In this document: positions 49,189 to 57,729 of the stretch, piece after piece
Layout of the letters: each line of letters starts with the position of its first letter
Position numbering within the stretch: position 1 is the stretch's first letter
Assembly: GCF_012933465.1 (NCBI RefSeq)
Contig: NZ_JABBND010000002.1
Coordinates: 124,001-188,000, forward strand
Length of the DNA: 64,000 nucleotides
Direction: 5' to 3'
Origin: Actinomycetospora sp. TBRC 11914
GTDB taxonomy: Bacteria > Actinomycetota > Actinomycetes > Mycobacteriales > Pseudonocardiaceae
Notes under the pieces: model-generated
Seen by the model: the letters and a program-made list of their open reading frames with translations, nothing else
Database searches by the model: none
Told to the model about the DNA's origin: nothing
Position numbers and translations under genes: made by a program

Positions 49189-49998
49189 TCAGCCGGGGAG
49201 GACGAAGGAGTACCCCTGCGCGCGCAGCCACGGGATCAGTTGTGCGACCGCCTGCACGGTCTGGTCCCGGGGGCCGCCGCCGTCGTGGAGGAGGATGACC
49301 GACCCGGGACGCACGTGGGTCGCGACGGTGCGGACGATGGCCGCGGTCCCGGGGCGGCTCCAGTCGCGCGGGTCGACCGTCCAGCCGAGGGGCTGCATCC
49401 CGTCCCGGGCGGAGAGGCGCACGAGGTTCGGGGTCCAGTTGCCGTCGGGGGCGCGGAAGTAGTCGACGTCGGTCTTCCCCGCGGTGGCCAGGACGTCGCG
49501 GCTCGCCCGGAGCTGCTGGTCGATCACCGCCGGCGTGTGGGTCCCGACGGTCGGGTCGTGGGTGATGGTGTGGTCGCAGAGACGGTGCCCGCCGGCGACG
49601 ACGCGGCGGACGAGCGCCGGTTGGGCGCGGGCCTGCTGGCCGATCTCGCAGAACGTCGCCGTGACGTGGTTGCGCGCGAGCAGCGCGAGGATCTGCGGGG
49701 TGTAGCGCGCCGTCGGGCCGTCGTCGAAGGTCAGCGCGACGACCTTCCCCGGGGCGCGGGTGGTGGTCAGCACGGTGGGGGTCACCCGGGGCCGGGCCGG
49801 CGCCGACCCCGTGCCGGCCCGCGCCGGGGGTGCGGCGACGCCGGCCGATGCTGCGCCCAGCCCCACGGTGAGGACGACGGCGACGGTCACCCCGAGCAGT
49901 ACCCGCACTCCGGAGCGGGTGGACCCCACGCGCCGTCGGGGCCGGTCCGACCGCCGCTCGATGACTCCCCGTCGCGTCTCACCCGTCCCACCGGTCAC
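49189..49998 (-). CDS. Secreted polysaccharide deacetylase
   Basis: A 269-residue protein. A basic leader and hydrophobic core ('GVRVLLGVTVAVVLTVGLGAASAGVAAPPARA') form a signal sequence. A NodB domain follows: 'KVVALTFDDGPTARYTPQILALLARNHVTATFCEIG', 'CDHTITHDPTVG' (metal His), 'YFRAPDGNWTPN', 'LGWTVDPRDWSRPGT' and 'VILLHDGGG'. It removes N-acetyl groups from peptidoglycan or another polymer outside the membrane. The start is uncertain: GTG 49998 is used, with GTG 50007 and ATG 50052 as alternatives. Confidence 0.9.
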   Translation of the reverse strand: MTGGTGETRRGVIERRSDRPRRRVGSTRSGVRVLLGVTVAVVLTVGLGAASAGVAAPPARAGTGSAPARPRVTPTVLTTTRAPGKVVALTFDDGPTARYTPQILALLARNHVTATFCEIGQQARAQPALVRRVVAGGHRLCDHTITHDPTVGTHTPAVIDQQLRASRDVLATAGKTDVDYFRAPDGNWTPNLVRLSARDGMQPLGWTVDPRDWSRPGTAAIVRTVATHVRPGSVILLHDGGGPRDQTVQAVAQLIPWLRAQGYSFVLPG

Positions 49999-50173
49999 AA
50001 GCGTCACACGGTAGGGCGAGCCGATCGCGGGGCAAGCGGGCGCGCCGGTCATCCGGCGCCGGGTGCGGGGCGCCGTGTCCCGCACCACCGAATCCGGGCG
50101 GAGACGGACGTGGAACCGGCGCCCGGGACGGGCAGCCCCCTCCGTTCCACCCCGACCGGCGAGGGAGCCCCCG

Positions 50174-50980
50174 ATGTCCGACCGCCACGTGAAGCCCACC
50201 GACGAGGGCTGGGCCGTCACGGCCGCCGCCGACGACCACGTCACGGCGCGGACCGCCACCGAGGTCGAGGCGGTGGAGCGCGCGGTGAACATCGTGGCCG
50301 ACCAGGGCGGTGGGCAGGTCGTCGTGCACGACGCCGAGGGTCAGGTCGTCGAGACCCACCACGTCGACGCCGGGACCGCCGACATCAGCCGCACCGCCGC
50401 CGAGATCGCGGAGAGCGCCGGTGTCGAGGGCGCCGTCGAGGCGGTGGAGGCCGTGGTCGGCGACGACGACGAGGGTGTCACCGACGCCGCCGAGGTCCTC
50501 GCCGCCGAGCAGGTCGGCCAGGCCCCGGAGTCCGAGACGGTCGGCGGGGCCGACCGGGCCCACGAGGCGGTGGGTGACACCGACGTGCCGGCCACGCTCG
50601 AGAACGCCTCCACCGCCCTCGCCGAGCGCACCGGCCACACCCCCGAGGCCGTCCACGCGGTGGGCGGGACCGACGACGCCGACGCGGTGCGCGAGGTCGG
50701 GGAGGACGTCGCGGCCGGGGCCGACCGGCTCGCCGGCGTCGGCGCGCGGATCGGTGACGAGGCCGAGGACGCGGCCGACGACCTCGGCCGCCGGGTCCAC
50801 GACTACACCGAGGCGGCCGCCGCGCCGCTCGACCACCTCGCCCACGCGCTCAACCCGGTCCGCGTCTGCGGCCGTGTCGTCGGTGTCCTCGTCGCCGCCG
50901 GCACCTACCTGTTCGGCGTCGGCGCCTCCCGCGGCACCGCGGCCGCCCAGCAGGGCGCCCACCGCGTCGCCGGCCGTTGA
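50174..50980 (+). CDS. DUF2188 protein with C-terminal membrane segment
   Basis: A 268-residue protein. 'HVKPTDEGWAVTAAADDHVTARTATEVEAVERAVNIVADQGGGQVVVHDAEGQVVETHHV' is a DUF2188 domain. A long acidic Ala/Glu-rich region follows, then 'VVGVLVAAGTYLFGVGASRG' near the C-terminus as a possible membrane helix. ATG follows CGAGGGAGCCCCC. The function is unknown. Confidence 0.82.
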   Translation: MSDRHVKPTDEGWAVTAAADDHVTARTATEVEAVERAVNIVADQGGGQVVVHDAEGQVVETHHVDAGTADISRTAAEIAESAGVEGAVEAVEAVVGDDDEGVTDAAEVLAAEQVGQAPESETVGGADRAHEAVGDTDVPATLENASTALAERTGHTPEAVHAVGGTDDADAVREVGEDVAAGADRLAGVGARIGDEAEDAADDLGRRVHDYTEAAAAPLDHLAHALNPVRVCGRVVGVLVAAGTYLFGVGASRGTAAAQQGAHRVAGR

Positions 50981-51032
50981 CCGACCCGTTCCCGACGATC
51001 CGATCCTCGTCCCGATCCCTAGGAGGGACCGC

Positions 51033-51701
51033 ATGACCCGGCCCGACGCCACGTCGTACGCCTCGGCCACCGCCGTGGCGGTGGTGGCGAGCAGCATCCC
51101 CGGCGAGTTCCTGCTGCCCGACCTCGTCGAGGCGTTCACCGTCGAGCACCCGGAGCTGTCGGTCGACACCGTCGTCGCCGACTCGGCGGCGGTCTTCGCC
51201 GCCCTGCGCGACGGGAGCGCCGAGGTCGGGTTCTCGGGGGCGGAGCCCGACGGCGACGACCTCGACGCCGAGGTCGTCGCCGCCGACGAGATCGTCCTCG
51301 CGGTACCCCGCGGGCACGCGCTCGACGGACCGGGCCCCGTGACCGTCGACCAGCTGGCCGCGACGCCGCTGGTCGAGCGCGAGGAGGGCTCCGGCACCCG
51401 GCGCTCCTTCACCGACGCCCTCGCCGCGCGGGGCACCCCGTTGATCACCGACCAGGAGTGGACGGTCCGCGACTCCAACGAGGGGCTCATCGAGGCGGTG
51501 GCCGCGGGGGACGGGGTCGGCGTCGTCAGCTCGTGGGCCCTCGGGCGCCACGGGCGCGACGACGTCCGCGAGGTGCGGCTCGACGGCGACCCCCTCACCC
51601 GCTGCCTCTACCTCGTGCTCCGGCACGACGACTCCCTCGGCCCGGCGGCGACCACGTTCGTCGCGCTCGCGCGGGCCCGGGCGCGGCCCCATGGGGTCTG
51701 A
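51033..51701 (+). CDS. LysR-type substrate-binding domain without DNA-binding half
   Basis: A 222-residue protein. 'TAVAVVASSIPGEFLLPDLVEAFTVEHPELSVDTVVADSAAVFAALRDGSAEVGFSGAEP' and 'DEIVLAVPRGHALDG..VTVDQLAATPLVEREEGSGTRRSFTDAL' match the periplasmic-binding-like effector domain of LysR regulators. 'TVRDSNEGLIEAVAAGDGVGVVSSWAL' completes it. TAGGAGGGACCGC directly before the ATG fixes the start, so the usual 60-residue helix-turn-helix is absent by design. There is no signal peptide. It may sense a ligand through a partner. Confidence 0.85.
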   Translation: MTRPDATSYASATAVAVVASSIPGEFLLPDLVEAFTVEHPELSVDTVVADSAAVFAALRDGSAEVGFSGAEPDGDDLDAEVVAADEIVLAVPRGHALDGPGPVTVDQLAATPLVEREEGSGTRRSFTDALAARGTPLITDQEWTVRDSNEGLIEAVAAGDGVGVVSSWALGRHGRDDVREVRLDGDPLTRCLYLVLRHDDSLGPAATTFVALARARARPHGV

Positions 51702-51714
51702 CGGGCCTGAACGG

Positions 51715-52518
51715 TCAGCGGAACGTCGACGCGGTGGCGCTGCAGCACAGCCGACCGTGCTCGTCCACCAGCTCGGCGCGCCCGACGCGGTGGCGCCGGC
51801 CGTCGTGGTCGACGGCGATGCGGCACAGGAGGGGCTCGTCGACCCGGGTCACCGGGCGGACGAAGCTGATCGCGAAGTCCTCGGGGACCATGTCGAAGGC
51901 GTAGGAGAGCCCGCGCGCCGCCAGGCCCGCCAGCGCTCCACCCTGGACGAAGCCGGCCGAGTTCAACGACGTCGAGTCGGGCCGGGCGAGCAGCGACGTG
52001 CCGCCGTGCGACGGCGGCTCACCGCGGTGGGGCATCAGCAGGCGCCACGGGATCGGGCGGGTGGTGCGGGTCGGGGTGCGTCGGGGGCGGACCTGCACCG
52101 CGTCGGCCCGCAGCCCGGCATGTCTCCCGACGCAGCGCGCGACCGGCCGGCCCTGCCGGTCGGTGACCATCGCCGAGCTCAGCCCGACGGCCGGTGAGGC
52201 CTGGTCGACCCGGGCGGTGGCGACGAGGTCCTCCCCGGACGAGGGCCGGCCGAGCAGGGCGACCCCCAGGCGCAGGGTCGCGACGTGGTCGCTGGCCGGC
52301 AGGGTGCTGAAGTAGGACAGCCCGAGCGCGAAGTCGGTGAGCACGAGCAGGGACTCGAGCAGGCCGTCGCCGCGCAGCGTCGGCATCCGGGCGGTGCAGC
52401 CGCCGTGCTCGACGGCGACGAGCTCGGCGTGCGTCGCGGCGTCGACCGGGGCGAGGGGGGTCCCGTCGCTCACGAGCCGGTCCATCACGGCGAGACCGCT
52501 CACCTCCTGCGTCACCAC
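51715..52518 (-). CDS. Double-hotdog thioesterase-like protein
   Basis: A 267-residue protein. Two hotdog halves are visible: N-terminal 'GLLESLLVLTDFALGLSYFSTLPASDHVATLRLGVALLGRPSSGEDLVATARV' and C-terminal 'STSLNSAGFVQGGALAGLAARGLSYAFDMVPEDFAISFVRPVTRVDEPLLCRIAVDHDGRR'. This fits PaaI-type acyl-CoA thioesterases. It lies next to the catabolic cluster and may release acids from CoA esters; the substrate is unknown. It is divergent from the MFS gene. Confidence 0.85.
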   Translation of the reverse strand: MVTQEVSGLAVMDRLVSDGTPLAPVDAATHAELVAVEHGGCTARMPTLRGDGLLESLLVLTDFALGLSYFSTLPASDHVATLRLGVALLGRPSSGEDLVATARVDQASPAVGLSSAMVTDRQGRPVARCVGRHAGLRADAVQVRPRRTPTRTTRPIPWRLLMPHRGEPPSHGGTSLLARPDSTSLNSAGFVQGGALAGLAARGLSYAFDMVPEDFAISFVRPVTRVDEPLLCRIAVDHDGRRHRVGRAELVDEHGRLCCSATASTFR

Positions 52519-52647
52519 CGCGCGATCATCCCTCGCGCGACCAGATTGGGCGCTCCCGGGTGGGACCCTCGCGACCGCCCGACCGCTCCGGCTCCCTTGA
52601 CGCGTGATCCGCGTGACACCTACCGTCTGTCCTCACAAGGGAACAAC

Positions 52648-52666
52648 TGTTTCGTAGAACGGAACA
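52648..52666 (+). promoter_or_regulatory. IclR-type palindrome before the MFS gene
   Basis: TGTTTCGTAGAACGGAACA is a near-perfect inverted repeat (TGTTYCG, five bases, CGGAACA) 24 bases before the MFS start. It matches the 56267-56285 site in 15 of 19 positions, including both arms. An IclR protein of this cluster is the likely binder. Confidence 0.65.
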
Positions 52667-52690
52667 GGTGCGGACGGCGAGGGAGCCGAC

Positions 52691-53989
52691 ATGACCGCCG
52701 AGGAACAACGCACACCACCCGTCACCACGGTCGCCGACGCCCCGCGGCCCGTCCCGGACCGCATGACCGGCTACCTGTGGCTGGTCCTCGCCTCGGCGTT
52801 CCTCGCCTGGATGTTCGACTCGATCGCGCTGAACGTCTTCAACCTGATCCTCACGCCCAGCATGTCGGAGCTGCTGCACACGCAGTCCCGGACCGTCATC
52901 GCGGGCGCCGGCGGGCTGATCGTCGCGATCAAGCTCGTGGCCTGGGGCATCGGCGGGACGTTCTTCGGGGTCCTCACCGACCGCTTCGGCCGGGCCCGGA
53001 TCATGCTCGTCACGATCGTGATCTACGCGGTGTTCACCGGCCTGAGCGCCGCCGCCCAGAACTGGGGTCAGCTGGCCGTCTGCCAGGGACTCGCCGGCCT
53101 GGGGATCGGCGGTGAGTGGTCGGCGGGCGCGGCGCTCCTGGCCGAGAGCCTGCCCGAGCGGCTCCGCTCCCGCCTCATGATCGTCATGCAGCTGGCGTTC
53201 TCCGTCGGCTACTTCTTCGCCGCTCTGGTCAACCTCTGGGTCGGGGCGAACTGGCGCTGGGTGCTCGTCTGGTGCGCGGTGCCCGCCGTCGTCGTCATCG
53301 TCCTGCGACTGTTCGTCAAGGAGCCCGAGCGCTGGGTCCGGACGACGCGGGCCAGGACCCGGGCACTGGGCAGCTTGCGCCGGCTGTTCGAGCCCGACCT
53401 GCGGCGCCGCACCCTCGGCGGCCTGCTCAGCGCGATGTTCCTCATGGTCGGCTCCTTCGCCGCCACGACGTTCGGCCCGTCCTGGATCGTCGAGCTCCTC
53501 GGCCCGGGCGCGGCCGCGTCGGCCAGTCACTACGCGAGCTACTTCGCGATGCTGCTCAACGGCGGCGCCGCGCTCGGGTACGTCCTGCTGATCTGGATGA
53601 CCGACGCGGTGGGGCGCCGCTGGTCCTACTTCGTGTTCGCCCTCGGCTCCCTCGTCACGGCGATCGCCATGTTCACGCTGGTGCACTCCGTCACGGCCGT
53701 GCTCGTCGTCGCGCCGATCGCGGGCTTCTTCATGCTGGGCGGCTTCGGGGTGTTCGCGGTCTACCTGCCAGAGCTCTTCCCGACCGAGGTCCGGGCGACC
53801 GGACAGGGGCTGTGCTTCAACTTCGCCCGCATCATCACCGGCGTCGGCACCCTGGCCACCGGGCTGCTGGTGGGCACGCTCGGCTCGTACCCCGCGGCGG
53901 GCCTCCTGGTCTCGCTCGCGTTCGGGATCGGGCTCTTCACCATCTGGATCGGCCCGGAGACCCGGGGGTGGGGGCTGCGGGACACGTGA
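52691..53989 (+). CDS. MFS transporter, aromatic-acid/sugar-porter-like
   Basis: A 432-residue membrane protein with 12 helices. The loop 2-3 signature 'GVLTDRFGRARIMLVTIVIYAVFTGLSA' and 'GLAGLGIGGEWSAGAALLAESLPERLRSRLM' (the GxGxGGEW motif of the metabolite/H+ symporter group) are clear. 'LPELFPTEVRATGQGLCFNFARI' is the late motif. It probably imports the substrate of the downstream catabolic genes. ATG follows GAGGGAGCCGAC. Confidence 0.93.
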   Translation: MTAEEQRTPPVTTVADAPRPVPDRMTGYLWLVLASAFLAWMFDSIALNVFNLILTPSMSELLHTQSRTVIAGAGGLIVAIKLVAWGIGGTFFGVLTDRFGRARIMLVTIVIYAVFTGLSAAAQNWGQLAVCQGLAGLGIGGEWSAGAALLAESLPERLRSRLMIVMQLAFSVGYFFAALVNLWVGANWRWVLVWCAVPAVVVIVLRLFVKEPERWVRTTRARTRALGSLRRLFEPDLRRRTLGGLLSAMFLMVGSFAATTFGPSWIVELLGPGAAASASHYASYFAMLLNGGAALGYVLLIWMTDAVGRRWSYFVFALGSLVTAIAMFTLVHSVTAVLVVAPIAGFFMLGGFGVFAVYLPELFPTEVRATGQGLCFNFARIITGVGTLATGLLVGTLGSYPAAGLLVSLAFGIGLFTIWIGPETRGWGLRDT

Positions 53990-54017
53990 GGACGACGACG
54001 AGGAGAGGCGGTAGTCG

Positions 54018-54770
54018 ATGACGGGGCAGCTCGTGCGCTACGAGGTCGAGCAGCGGGTCGCGCGGATCCGGTTCACCCGGCCCGAGGAGGCCAACCGCAT
54101 CACCAGCACGATGATGCGCGAGTTCGCCGACGCACTGGCCCGGGCGGGCGCCGACGGGGCCGATCTCCTGGTCCTCACCGCGGAGGGCCCGGACTTCTCG
54201 GTGGGGCGCGACCAGCACGAGGTGCTGCCCCCGGGCACGACCCCGATGGACAACATCGGCCTCATCGTGGAGGCGAACCGGCTCCTCACCGGTTTCCGGG
54301 GGGTGACGGTCTGTGCGGCGCAGGGGCGCGCGCTCGGCTTCGGGTGCGGGGTGGTGGTCCAGTGCGACCTCTCGCTGGTCGCCGACACCGCCCTGCTGGG
54401 GTTCGACGAGATCCACCACGGGCGGGCACCGTCGTTCGTGATGTCCTACCTCGAGGACTACGTCGGTCCGAAGCGGGCCCTCGACCTGGTCGTCACCGGG
54501 CGGCGCGTGTCGGCCGAGGAGGCGGAGCGCTGGGGCATGGTCTCTCGGATCGTGCCCGAGGACCTCCTCGCCGCCTCGACCGAGGCCCTCGTCGAGGGAC
54601 TGCTGGGCTCACCGGGGGAACTGCTCGCACGCTGCAAGCGCTACCTGCGCGAGGTGCGCACGGTCGACCCGGCGGACCGCCTGGACCACGCGCTCGCGAC
54701 GTTCCGGCCGCGCGTCGGGGGTCAGTCGGCCCAGCCGAACACCGCGAGCACGCCCGCCAGCAGCCGGTAG
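54018..54770 (+). CDS. Enoyl-CoA hydratase/isomerase
   Basis: A 250-residue crotonase-fold protein. 'RVARIRFTRPEEANRITSTMMREFADAL', 'LLVLTAEGPDFSVGRDQHE', 'VTVCAAQGRALGFGCGVVVQCDLSLVADTALLGFDEIHHG' (oxyanion-hole residues) and 'LVVTGRRVSAEEAERWGMVSRIVPEDLL' follow family order. It acts on an acyl-CoA in beta-oxidation-like breakdown. It is 28 bases after the MFS gene, so co-transcribed. The 3' end overlaps the convergent AhpD-like gene by 49 bases. Confidence 0.93.
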   Translation: MTGQLVRYEVEQRVARIRFTRPEEANRITSTMMREFADALARAGADGADLLVLTAEGPDFSVGRDQHEVLPPGTTPMDNIGLIVEANRLLTGFRGVTVCAAQGRALGFGCGVVVQCDLSLVADTALLGFDEIHHGRAPSFVMSYLEDYVGPKRALDLVVTGRRVSAEEAERWGMVSRIVPEDLLAASTEALVEGLLGSPGELLARCKRYLREVRTVDPADRLDHALATFRPRVGGQSAQPNTASTPASSR

Positions 54771-55273
54771 TAGCCGACCAGGACCACGAGCTCGAAGAGC
54801 TGGTCGGTGCCGAGCAGGCGCGTCGCGTCGTCCGCCACGTCGTCGGGCAGCGCGCCCTCGTCGAGCAGGGCGTGCGCGGCCCGGACGACGACCCGGTCCG
54901 CCGCGTCGGCGAGGCGGGGGCTCGGGGTGCGCAGGGAGTCGATCTCCTCCTGGGTCAGCCCGGCGGCCCGGCCGTGGCCGCTGTGGGTCCGCCATTCGTA
55001 GGCGCTGTCGCAGCGGTGGGCGACCGTCAACGTGGCGATCTCGCGCCGGCGCGCCGGGAGCACGCCGCGGTAGCGCAGCGCCGCGCCGAGCTCCTGCAGC
55101 GGGGTCCCGACGGCGGGCGCGAGGAGCATGGCGTCGAAGGGGCCCCGCAGCGACCCGTCGGGTCCGGCGAGCGCGCCGGAGGCGGCGCGCGGCCCGGAGA
55201 CGACGGCGTCGTAGAGGCGGCGCTGCGCTTCATCGAGGTCCTCGCGGGTCAGCCGGGGGCGGGACGCCGCCAT
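54722..55273 (-). CDS. Carboxymuconolactone decarboxylase/AhpD-like protein
   Basis: A 183-residue helical protein: 'FDAMLLAPAVGTPLQELGAALRYRGVLPARRREIATLTVAHRCDSAYEWRTHSGHGRAAGLTQEEID'. The layout and the E-W..H-S-G-H pattern are those of the CMD family. The CxxC redox pair of AhpD is absent, so a decarboxylase-like or ring-opening role is more likely. ATG overlaps the IclR stop by one base (TGATG). Confidence 0.88.
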   Translation of the reverse strand: MAASRPRLTREDLDEAQRRLYDAVVSGPRAASGALAGPDGSLRGPFDAMLLAPAVGTPLQELGAALRYRGVLPARRREIATLTVAHRCDSAYEWRTHSGHGRAAGLTQEEIDSLRTPSPRLADAADRVVVRAAHALLDEGALPDDVADDATRLLGTDQLFELVVLVGYYRLLAGVLAVFGWAD

Positions 55274-56076
55274 CAGCGCTCCCCGGCCGGTCCGCCGAGG
55301 CGGTAGCCGGCCGAGGTGAGCAGCCCTGACAGGTCCTCGGCGGCCGAGCGGAGTGCCTTGGCGTAGCGGTGCTCGTCGGCCTCGCGGAACCGGTTGTCGG
55401 GCATGGTCAGGCAGAGGTCGCCGGCGACGCGCCCGTCGGCGTCGTGGACGGGGACCGCCATGCCCACCGCGCCCGGCGTCCGTTGCCCGTGGGTCAGCGC
55501 GTACCCCTGCTCGCGCGCCCGGGCGCAGAACCCCTCGATCGCGTCGACGGTCGTCAGCGTGCCCGGCGTGACGGCGCGCAGTTCGGTGGCCGCGAGGAGC
55601 CGCGCGCGTTCCTCGGCGTCGAGGAAGGCGAGGATGCCGAGCCCGACCGCGCCGGCGACGAGCGGGCGCCACGTGTCGAGCTCGACGACGTAGCGCACCG
55701 GGTGCGTCGTCTGGACGGCGTCGGTCACCATGACCTCGCCGCGTGTCGGGTCGTAGATCCCCAGCATCGAGGTCTCGTCGACCTCGGCGGCGAGTCGCTC
55801 GAGCACCGGGCGCGCCGTGGAGCCGACGGAGAACCGCCCGGCCAGCCGGCCGAGGCGTACGAGCTCGAGGCCGCCGCGATAGGCCCCGTGCTCGTCGCGC
55901 CGGACCAGCGCCCGCTCCTCGAAGGTCTGCAGGAGCCGGTGCACGCTGCTCGGGGGCAGTCCTGTCGACCGCGCGATCTCCCGCACGCCGAGCGCGCGTC
56001 CGCCGCCGTGCTCGGCCAGCCAGGAGAGCAGGTCGAGCGCGCGGCCGACCGGGTCGCGGGCCTTGCTGGCGGTCAT
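55273..56076 (-). CDS. IclR-family regulator, copy 1
   Basis: A 267-residue protein. The N-terminal winged helix 'VGRALDLLSWLAEHGGGRALGVREIARSTGLPPSSVHRLLQTFEERALVRRDEHGAYRGGLELVRLG' is followed by a GAF-like IclR effector domain ('EVMVTDAVQTTHPVRYVVELDTWRPLVAGAVGLGILAFLDAEERARLL', 'GMAVPVHDADGRVAGDLCLTMPDNRF'). It is divergent from the hydroxylase operon and is the leading candidate to bind the palindromes at 52648 and 56267. Confidence 0.93.
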   Translation of the reverse strand: MTASKARDPVGRALDLLSWLAEHGGGRALGVREIARSTGLPPSSVHRLLQTFEERALVRRDEHGAYRGGLELVRLGRLAGRFSVGSTARPVLERLAAEVDETSMLGIYDPTRGEVMVTDAVQTTHPVRYVVELDTWRPLVAGAVGLGILAFLDAEERARLLAATELRAVTPGTLTTVDAIEGFCARAREQGYALTHGQRTPGAVGMAVPVHDADGRVAGDLCLTMPDNRFREADEHRYAKALRSAAEDLSGLLTSAGYRLGGPAGER

Positions 56077-56256
56077 GGAGCCCCGTCCACGTCATCGGAT
56101 CCCGGACTGGGTGTCCCGCCCAGCGGCTCACCTGTTCGGCTCAAGGAACGCTAGGCCGGGGTCGGGAATCGGTCAAGGACACCACGCCGCCGGCGTGGAC
56201 GTGGGGATTCCGTGCTTGACACGGGTCACAACGGCGGACGAGCATCGGTTGCGTCA

Positions 56257-56285
56257 GCGAAACAGGTGTTTCGCTCGACGGAACA
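56257..56285 (+). promoter_or_regulatory. IclR-type operator before the molybdenum hydroxylase operon
   Basis: GCGAAACAGGTGTTTCGC (56257-56274, perfect 8-bp arms) overlaps TGTTTCGCTCGACGGAACA (56267-56285), giving three half-sites in line. The second matches the MFS-gene operator. It lies between the divergent IclR gene and the 56363 gene. Confidence 0.68.
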
Positions 56286-56362
56286 CCGCTCTCGGCGGTG
56301 TCCGCCATCCACCAGGACGACCGGGCGCGGCGCGACGCTCCGCCCGCCCTCGGGAGGCACGT

Positions 56363-57235
56363 GTGAAGCCACCGGCGTTCGCGTACCACCGGCCGGAGAC
56401 GGTCGGGGAGGCGCTGGACCTGCTCGCCGAGCTCGGGGAGGAGGCGAAGATCCTGGCGGGCGGGCAGAGCCTCGTCCCGCTGATGAACTTCCGGCTGGCC
56501 GTGCCGGCCCACGTCGTCGACGTCAACGGACTGACCGAGCTCACGCTGTCCGCCCAGAGGGGCGGGGTGCTGCGCCTCGGCGCCCTCACCCGCCACCGCG
56601 AGCTGGAGCGCTCGCCGCTGGTGGCCGGAGCCGCCCCGCTCCTGGCGGCCGCGGCGCCCTTCATCGGCCACCCGCAGATCCGCTCGATGGGCACCCTCGG
56701 CGGGAGCCTCTCGCACGCCGACCCGTCCGCGGAGCTCCCCGGCTGCGTCCTCGCCCTCGACGCGACCGTCGTCGCGGCCAGCGCCCGGGGCGAGCGCCGC
56801 ATCCCCGCCGGCGAGTTCTTCGCGTCGCACTTCACGACCACCCTCGAGAGCGACGAGCTCCTGGTCGCCGTCGAGGTGCCGGTGCCGGCGGGGCGCGTCG
56901 GGTGCGCGTTCACCGAGGTGGCCGCCCGGCACGGCGACTTCGCGCTCGCCGGCGCCGCGGCCGTGGTCACGCTGGACGACGCCGGCGTGGTCACGGACGC
57001 CCGGGTGGTGTGTGCGGCCGTCGCCCCCACCCCGGTGCGCGTCGCCGCGGCGGAGAAGCTCCTGACGGCGGGCCTGCCCGGCGGGCTGACCGAGGTGGAG
57101 ACGGCGGTGCAGGACTCCCTCGACCCGACCCCCGAGCTCAAGGTCTCGGCCCGGTACAAGCGGCGGACCGCGGGCGTGCTGGCCCGCCGGGCCGTCGAGG
57201 CCGCCCTGGCGGACGCGGAAGGACGCGCGGCATGA
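56363..57235 (+). CDS. Molybdenum hydroxylase FAD subunit (CoxM/XDH subunit M type)
   Basis: A 290-residue protein. 'KPPAFAYHRPETVGEALDLLAELGEEAKILAGGQSLVPLMNFRLAVPAHVVDVNGL' contains the FAD-pyrophosphate loop AGGQSL. 'IRSMGTLGGSLSHADPSAELPG' is the second FAD motif. It passes electrons from the iron-sulfur subunit to an acceptor. GTG follows GGGAGGCAC. It overlaps the next gene by four bases (ATGA) and is the first gene of the operon. Confidence 0.95.
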   Translation: MKPPAFAYHRPETVGEALDLLAELGEEAKILAGGQSLVPLMNFRLAVPAHVVDVNGLTELTLSAQRGGVLRLGALTRHRELERSPLVAGAAPLLAAAAPFIGHPQIRSMGTLGGSLSHADPSAELPGCVLALDATVVAASARGERRIPAGEFFASHFTTTLESDELLVAVEVPVPAGRVGCAFTEVAARHGDFALAGAAAVVTLDDAGVVTDARVVCAAVAPTPVRVAAAEKLLTAGLPGGLTEVETAVQDSLDPTPELKVSARYKRRTAGVLARRAVEAALADAEGRAA

Positions 57236-57729
57236 CGACGAGCACCACGACCCACACCATCGACCTCACCGTCAACGGCATCCCGCGGCAGGTGACCGTC
57301 GAACCCCGCACCCTGCTGGCGGACACGTTGCGCACCCAGCTGCGGCTCACCGGCACCCACCTCGGCTGCGAGCACGGGGTCTGCGGCGCGTGCACCGTCC
57401 TGGTCGACGGCGAGCCCGCCCGCTCGTGCCTGCTGTTCACCGTCTCCCTCGTGGGGCGGTCGGTGGAGACGGTGGAGTCGCTCGAGGAGCCCGGCGGCCG
57501 GCTCAACCCCCTGCAGCAGAGCTTCCAGGACCACCACGGCCTGCAGTGCGGCTTCTGCACCCCCGGCATCCTCATGTCGCTGACCGCGCTGCTCCGCGAC
57601 GAGCCGCACCCCGACGAGGGCCGGGTGCGCGACCAGGTGCAGGGCCACATCTGCCGCTGCACCGGCTACCAGCAGCTCGTCGACGCGGCGCTGGCCGTCT
57701 CCGACGAGGACGCGGAGGTGGCCCCGTGA
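57232..57729 (+). CDS. Molybdenum hydroxylase [2Fe-2S] subunit
   Basis: A 165-residue protein with two iron-sulfur centres. The plant-type ferredoxin site is 'CEHGVCGACTVLVDGEPARSC'. The second, helical site is 'GLQCGFCTPGILMS' plus 'HICRCTGYQQLVDA'. Spacing and length match CoxS/XdhC-type subunits. It is translationally coupled to both neighbours (ATGA upstream, GTGA downstream). Confidence 0.96.
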   Translation: MTTSTTTHTIDLTVNGIPRQVTVEPRTLLADTLRTQLRLTGTHLGCEHGVCGACTVLVDGEPARSCLLFTVSLVGRSVETVESLEEPGGRLNPLQQSFQDHHGLQCGFCTPGILMSLTALLRDEPHPDEGRVRDQVQGHICRCTGYQQLVDAALAVSDEDAEVAP

